Source of the DNA: Candidatus Sysuimicrobiota bacterium CSP1-3
GTDB lineage: Bacteria > Sysuimicrobiota > Sysuimicrobiia > Sysuimicrobiales > Humicultoraceae
Assembly: GCA_001443485.1 (NCBI GenBank)
Contig: LDXQ01000014.1
Coordinates: 1-42,018 of the forward strand
Reading direction: 5' to 3'
DNA: 42,018 nt
In this document: positions 39,514-42,018 of the stretch, in pieces
Layout: each line of letters begins with the position of its first letter
Numbering within the stretch: position 1 is the stretch's first letter
The notes under the pieces: generated by a model
What the model was told of the DNA's origin: nothing
Database searches by the model: none
The model's input: the letters and a program-made list of their open reading frames with translations, nothing else
Translations under genes and position numbers: made by a program

Positions 39514-41097
39514 ACGCTGACGGTTGCCGGCCCGAACGTTACGGCCGCGCCGCGCTGGGGCGCTCGTAGCCTCCGGGGCGGAAACGCCGTAGATCTCGCC
39601 AAACTTCTGCCACAGGTAGTGCAGGTACGGCCCCGGAGTGAGCCGGTTGCCGGTGGCCCGCTGCAGCAGGTCCTGCGGGAAGAACTTGCGCCCGTGCCGG
39701 TGCACGTGCTCCCGCAGCCATCCCAAGAGCGTGCCGAACTCCCCCCGGCCGAACTCCTCCGTCAGCCCGGGGTGCGCCCGCTGCGCCGCTTCGAGAAGCT
39801 GCGCCGCCATCACGTTACCCAGGGTGTAGGTGGGGAAGTAGCCGATCGAGCCGCTGGCCCAGTGGATGTCCTGCATCACGCCGTCGGCGTCGTTCGGCGG
39901 CGTGACCCCCAGGTACTCGCGCATCTTGGCCTTCCAGGCCTCCGGTGCGTCCTCTACGTTCAGTGATCCTTCCAGCAGCGCCTTCTCCAGTTCGAAGCGC
40001 AGGATGATGTGCAGGTTGTAGGTCACCTCGTCGGCTTCGACCCGGATGAGGCTCGGTTCCACTTTGTTGACCGCCCGGTAGAACATCTCCGCGTCCACGT
40101 CGGCCAGTTGCTCCGGGAACACCTCCCGGAGCTTCGGGAAGTTGTGCCGCCAGAAGGGGCGGCTCCGGCCGACCAGGTTCTCCCACATCCGCGACTGCGA
40201 CTCGTGCACACCCAGGCTGGCCCCGCCCGCCAGCGGCGTGCGCTCCAGGGAGGGGGCGATGCCCTGCTGGTACATGGCGTGTCCGGCTTCGTGGAAGATC
40301 GCAAAGACGGCCGGGTTGAAGAAGTGGCGGTCAAACCGCGTGGTGATGCGCACATCGTCGCGGCTGAAGCTGGTGGCGAAGGGATGGGGCGCGCGGTCGA
40401 GGCGGCCGCGCGCGAGGTCGTAGCCGAACGCCTGGGTGACGGCCAGCGCAAACGCCTCCTGCTTCGCCTCGTCGTATTCACGGTGCACGACGCCGTCGTC
40501 GACCACCTGCCCCCGTTCGGCGATCGCCCGGACGAGCGGCACGGTCCCCTCCCGCAGCCGCACGAACAGGTCGGCCACCTCGGGCGAGGTCATCAGCGGT
40601 TCGTATAGATCCAGCAGCGCGTCGTAGGGATGATCCGTGTAGCCCAGATAATCGGCGGTGCGGCGGGCGTAGTCCACCATCTGCTGCAGGTGCGGGCGGA
40701 ACGCCGCAAAGTCGTTGGCCGGGCGGGCCTTCCGCCACACCTCCACGCTGAGGCTGGAGGCGCGGCGCCGCTCCGCGACAAACTCGGACGGCAACTTCGT
40801 CGCCTGATCGAAGTCGCGCCGCGTCATCCGGACCAACGCCGCCTCGTCGGCATCCGGGTTGAGGCGGTCGAGCACGGCTTCGGCCGCCTCCAGCAGTTCG
40901 CGCGTCCGCGGCGCGGTGAACATCTCGTGAATAGTGCGGCTGAGGGTGGCCAACTGCTCGGCCCGCGCCTGGCCCCCGCCCGGCGGCATGTGCGTCTGCT
41001 GGTCCCAGCCGAGGACGGCGGCCGCGTGGCGCAGGTCGACGATGGGTGCGAGGTGCGCCTTGAGTCGCTGCACGGCGTCAAAGAAAGTGTCGGGCAT
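39193..41097 (-). CDS. M32 carboxypeptidase (Taq type) with 129-aa run-on tail
   Basis: Residues 1-505 make a complete M32 metallocarboxypeptidase like carboxypeptidase Taq: RHAAAVLGWDQQTHMPPGG, the zinc motif HEAGH (269-273), the HESQSRMWEN ligand motif and the C-terminal LHYLWQKFGEIYG. It removes C-terminal residues from peptides in the cytoplasm. Where the family normally ends no stop occurs, and the frame continues about 129 residues, the last 106 antisense to sulfatase codons. That tail looks non-native. I use ATG 41097; an AGGAGG lies 13 nt upstream, farther than usual. The glycoside-hydrolase gene lies 20 nt upstream and is probably co-transcribed. Confidence 0.85.
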   Translation of the reverse strand: MPDTFFDAVQRLKAHLAPIVDLRHAAAVLGWDQQTHMPPGGGQARAEQLATLSRTIHEMFTAPRTRELLEAAEAVLDRLNPDADEAALVRMTRRDFDQATKLPSEFVAERRRASSLSVEVWRKARPANDFAAFRPHLQQMVDYARRTADYLGYTDHPYDALLDLYEPLMTSPEVADLFVRLREGTVPLVRAIAERGQVVDDGVVHREYDEAKQEAFALAVTQAFGYDLARGRLDRAPHPFATSFSRDDVRITTRFDRHFFNPAVFAIFHEAGHAMYQQGIAPSLERTPLAGGASLGVHESQSRMWENLVGRSRPFWRHNFPKLREVFPEQLADVDAEMFYRAVNKVEPSLIRVEADEVTYNLHIILRFELEKALLEGSLNVEDAPEAWKAKMREYLGVTPPNDADGVMQDIHWASGSIGYFPTYTLGNVMAAQLLEAAQRAHPGLTEEFGRGEFGTLLGWLREHVHRHGRKFFPQDLLQRATGNRLTPGPYLHYLWQKFGEIYGVSAPEATSAPARRGRNVRAGNRQRLAVSDHRDRRVLRGSAGRRGAAPQVGQAGGELRHEIRGDCAQQILQFVGISHQVVQFAVGGAVFDVDRILRPDPVEVRDAPAASHRSAALAGPRRFGASRLDVVFH

Positions 41098-41117
41098 GTC
41101 CGATCTCGTGCCTCCTC

Positions 41118-42018
41118 TCAAGGCTGCGGTACTGCCTCCCACCAGTCCCCCTGCACGACGTCGGAGAGGTCAAACACCATCAACCCGTCGGTGAGTTCGG
41201 CGGCGGCATGCAGGGCTCCCCTGCCCCGGTCGCGGTCCCCTGCATACACCTGCAGCCAGATGCCGCCGACGACCGGCGTGCCTCGCGTCACCTCGCGCGC
41301 CAGCAGCGCGCCGCCGGCGACGCTGCGCCAGGAAGGCGCGCCCTGCCGGAGGGCCTCCCCGCGGGAGACCGCACGATAGTACAGACCGACCAACACATAG
41401 TCGAGGTGCGGGAGCAGCGTCGCGTCACTCCACGCCGGGCTCCACGCCGCAAAGAGCGGCGGCGCATCGGCGCGCCCCCAGTTCTGCCCGACTTCAAACA
41501 CAGTCGGGTACCAGGCCCCGACATACATGGCCAACGGGATCTCCGGCCGGACCTGGTGCACCACTCGCTCGGCGGCCCGCACGAATCCCCGGATCACCGA
41601 GGCGCGCCACGCCACCCACGAGGTGAAGAGGGGACCCGGTTGCATGGTCCCGTCCGACGAGACCTGCACGATTTCTTCCGGCCAATTCGCCATCGGCCGC
41701 CCCAGCACTGCCTCGAAGCGCGCCCGGCTAAGGTCGGAGAAGTCCGCCGTCAGATCAGCGTAGCGCGCTCGGTCGAGGACAATCCCATCCACCGCGTACT
41801 GCGAGACAATCTCCCATAGCACCGCCAGTTCATAGAGCTGGACCTCCGGGTGCGCGGGATTGGCGTAGACGATCGTACCCGGCGCCCCCGACGCGGGCAC
41901 GAAGCGGACCCCCGTTCCTTCGCCCGCCCGCATCACATGCACGCTCTGCCACTCCGGCCGGTCGAAGGCCTTGCCCACTCCCTCGCGCACCAGACCTTCC
42001 CCGAAGACGTTCACCGCG
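41118..42018 (-). CDS. GHL10/DUF187-like glycoside hydrolase (5' partial)
   Basis: This is the C-terminal 300 residues of a TIM-barrel protein resembling the YngK/DUF187 (GHL10) hydrolases. The frame is open to the window edge, so the ORF-track GTG at 42014 is not a reliable start. YANPAHPEVQLYELAVLWEIVSQYAVDGIVLDRARY is the characteristic strand with an acidic end (GIVLDR), and LPLAMYVGAWYP and DYVLVGLYYRA are later barrel strands. The N-terminal part with any signal peptide is outside the window. Family members are thought to act on cell-wall or extracellular polysaccharide; activity is mostly untested. Confidence 0.75.
   Translation of the reverse strand, partial: AVNVFGEGLVREGVGKAFDRPEWQSVHVMRAGEGTGVRFVPASGAPGTIVYANPAHPEVQLYELAVLWEIVSQYAVDGIVLDRARYADLTADFSDLSRARFEAVLGRPMANWPEEIVQVSSDGTMQPGPLFTSWVAWRASVIRGFVRAAERVVHQVRPEIPLAMYVGAWYPTVFEVGQNWGRADAPPLFAAWSPAWSDATLLPHLDYVLVGLYYRAVSRGEALRQGAPSWRSVAGGALLAREVTRGTPVVGGIWLQVYAGDRDRGRGALHAAAELTDGLMVFDLSDVVQGDWWEAVPQP

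Noticed and set aside
1-42018. CRISPR arrays, insertion sequences, integrases or phage genes
   Set aside because: No regularly spaced direct repeats, transposase or integrase motifs, or terminal inverted repeats were seen on reading both strands by eye.

Overview
The window is a G+C-rich (roughly two thirds by eye), gene-dense bacterial chromosome segment with three tRNA genes, all with encoded CCA ends. Several features point to a deep-branching, possibly thermophilic lineage outside Proteobacteria: a Gram-positive-type LexA box (CGAAC-N4-GTTCG), at least one promoter predicted to give a leaderless mRNA, M32 carboxypeptidase, type-5 uracil-DNA glycosylase, an orphan AmrS radical SAM enzyme and DUF4383. 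I would look first in CSP1-3/Sysuimicrobiota, Armatimonadota or Chloroflexota-like groups. That placement is inference; no marker gene in the window settles it.

Layout. (1) 1-8.8 kb: a metallo-beta-lactamase-fold gene cut by the window edge, a possible tiny membrane protein and a stand-alone cyclic-nucleotide-binding (CNB) protein on the plus strand. These face a minus-strand operon: DUF3307 membrane protein, class III nucleotide cyclase/AAA protein, coupled helical-repeat protein, PPOX-CNB fusion, RnfD-like-CNB fusion, NADPH:FMN reductase. A second-messenger maker sits beside three CNB proteins, two of them fused to flavin or redox modules. (2) 8.4-11.9 kb: cupin, orphan AmrS radical SAM enzyme, ChrA chromate transporter and DUF4383 protein; a perfect 13-nt palindrome lies in the chrA/DUF4383 divergent promoter region. 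(3) 11.9-13.8 kb: tRNA-Thr(CGU), a 90-aa orphan, a clearly lower-GC adenosine deaminase and tRNA-Val(CAC). (4) 13.7-17.6 kb: family-5 uracil-DNA glycosylase, GT39-type glycosyltransferase, and a class V aminotransferase coupled to an unknown helical protein.

(5) 17.8-30.1 kb: a probable peptidoglycan-sugar salvage island. Exported NamZ-type exo-muramidase is encoded on the plus strand. Facing it is a ten-gene minus-strand run: Tat-exported sugar-binding protein, MalK-type ATPase, two sugar permeases, oligopeptide-type binding protein, DppB and DppC permeases, cytoplasmic AmiE-like serine hydrolase, AnmK and MurQ. NamZ would release muramic sugars outside, the two transport modules would import sugars and muropeptides, the hydrolase could trim peptides, and AnmK plus MurQ would convert muramic sugars to GlcNAc-6-phosphate. 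(6) 30.2-34.0 kb: tRNA-Glu(UUC), exported alpha/beta hydrolase, SDR with altered active site, and a coupled sigma factor / sensor-less histidine kinase / LytTR regulator operon. (7) 34.1-42.0 kb: metallophosphoesterase, alpha/beta hydrolase, citrate synthase with a predicted leaderless promoter, a radical SAM gene under a textbook LexA-type promoter, an exported sulfatase, an M32 carboxypeptidase whose frame runs on antisense into the sulfatase gene, and an incomplete GHL10-like glycoside hydrolase.

Genes are tightly packed, with many ATGA, TGATG or TAGTG stop/start overlaps, so translational coupling is probably the main expression mode. No stretch longer than 300 bases lacks a gene. No CRISPR array, insertion sequence, integrase or phage gene was seen. 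The two most promising systems are the cyclic-nucleotide/flavin operon and the dual-transporter peptidoglycan salvage operon.
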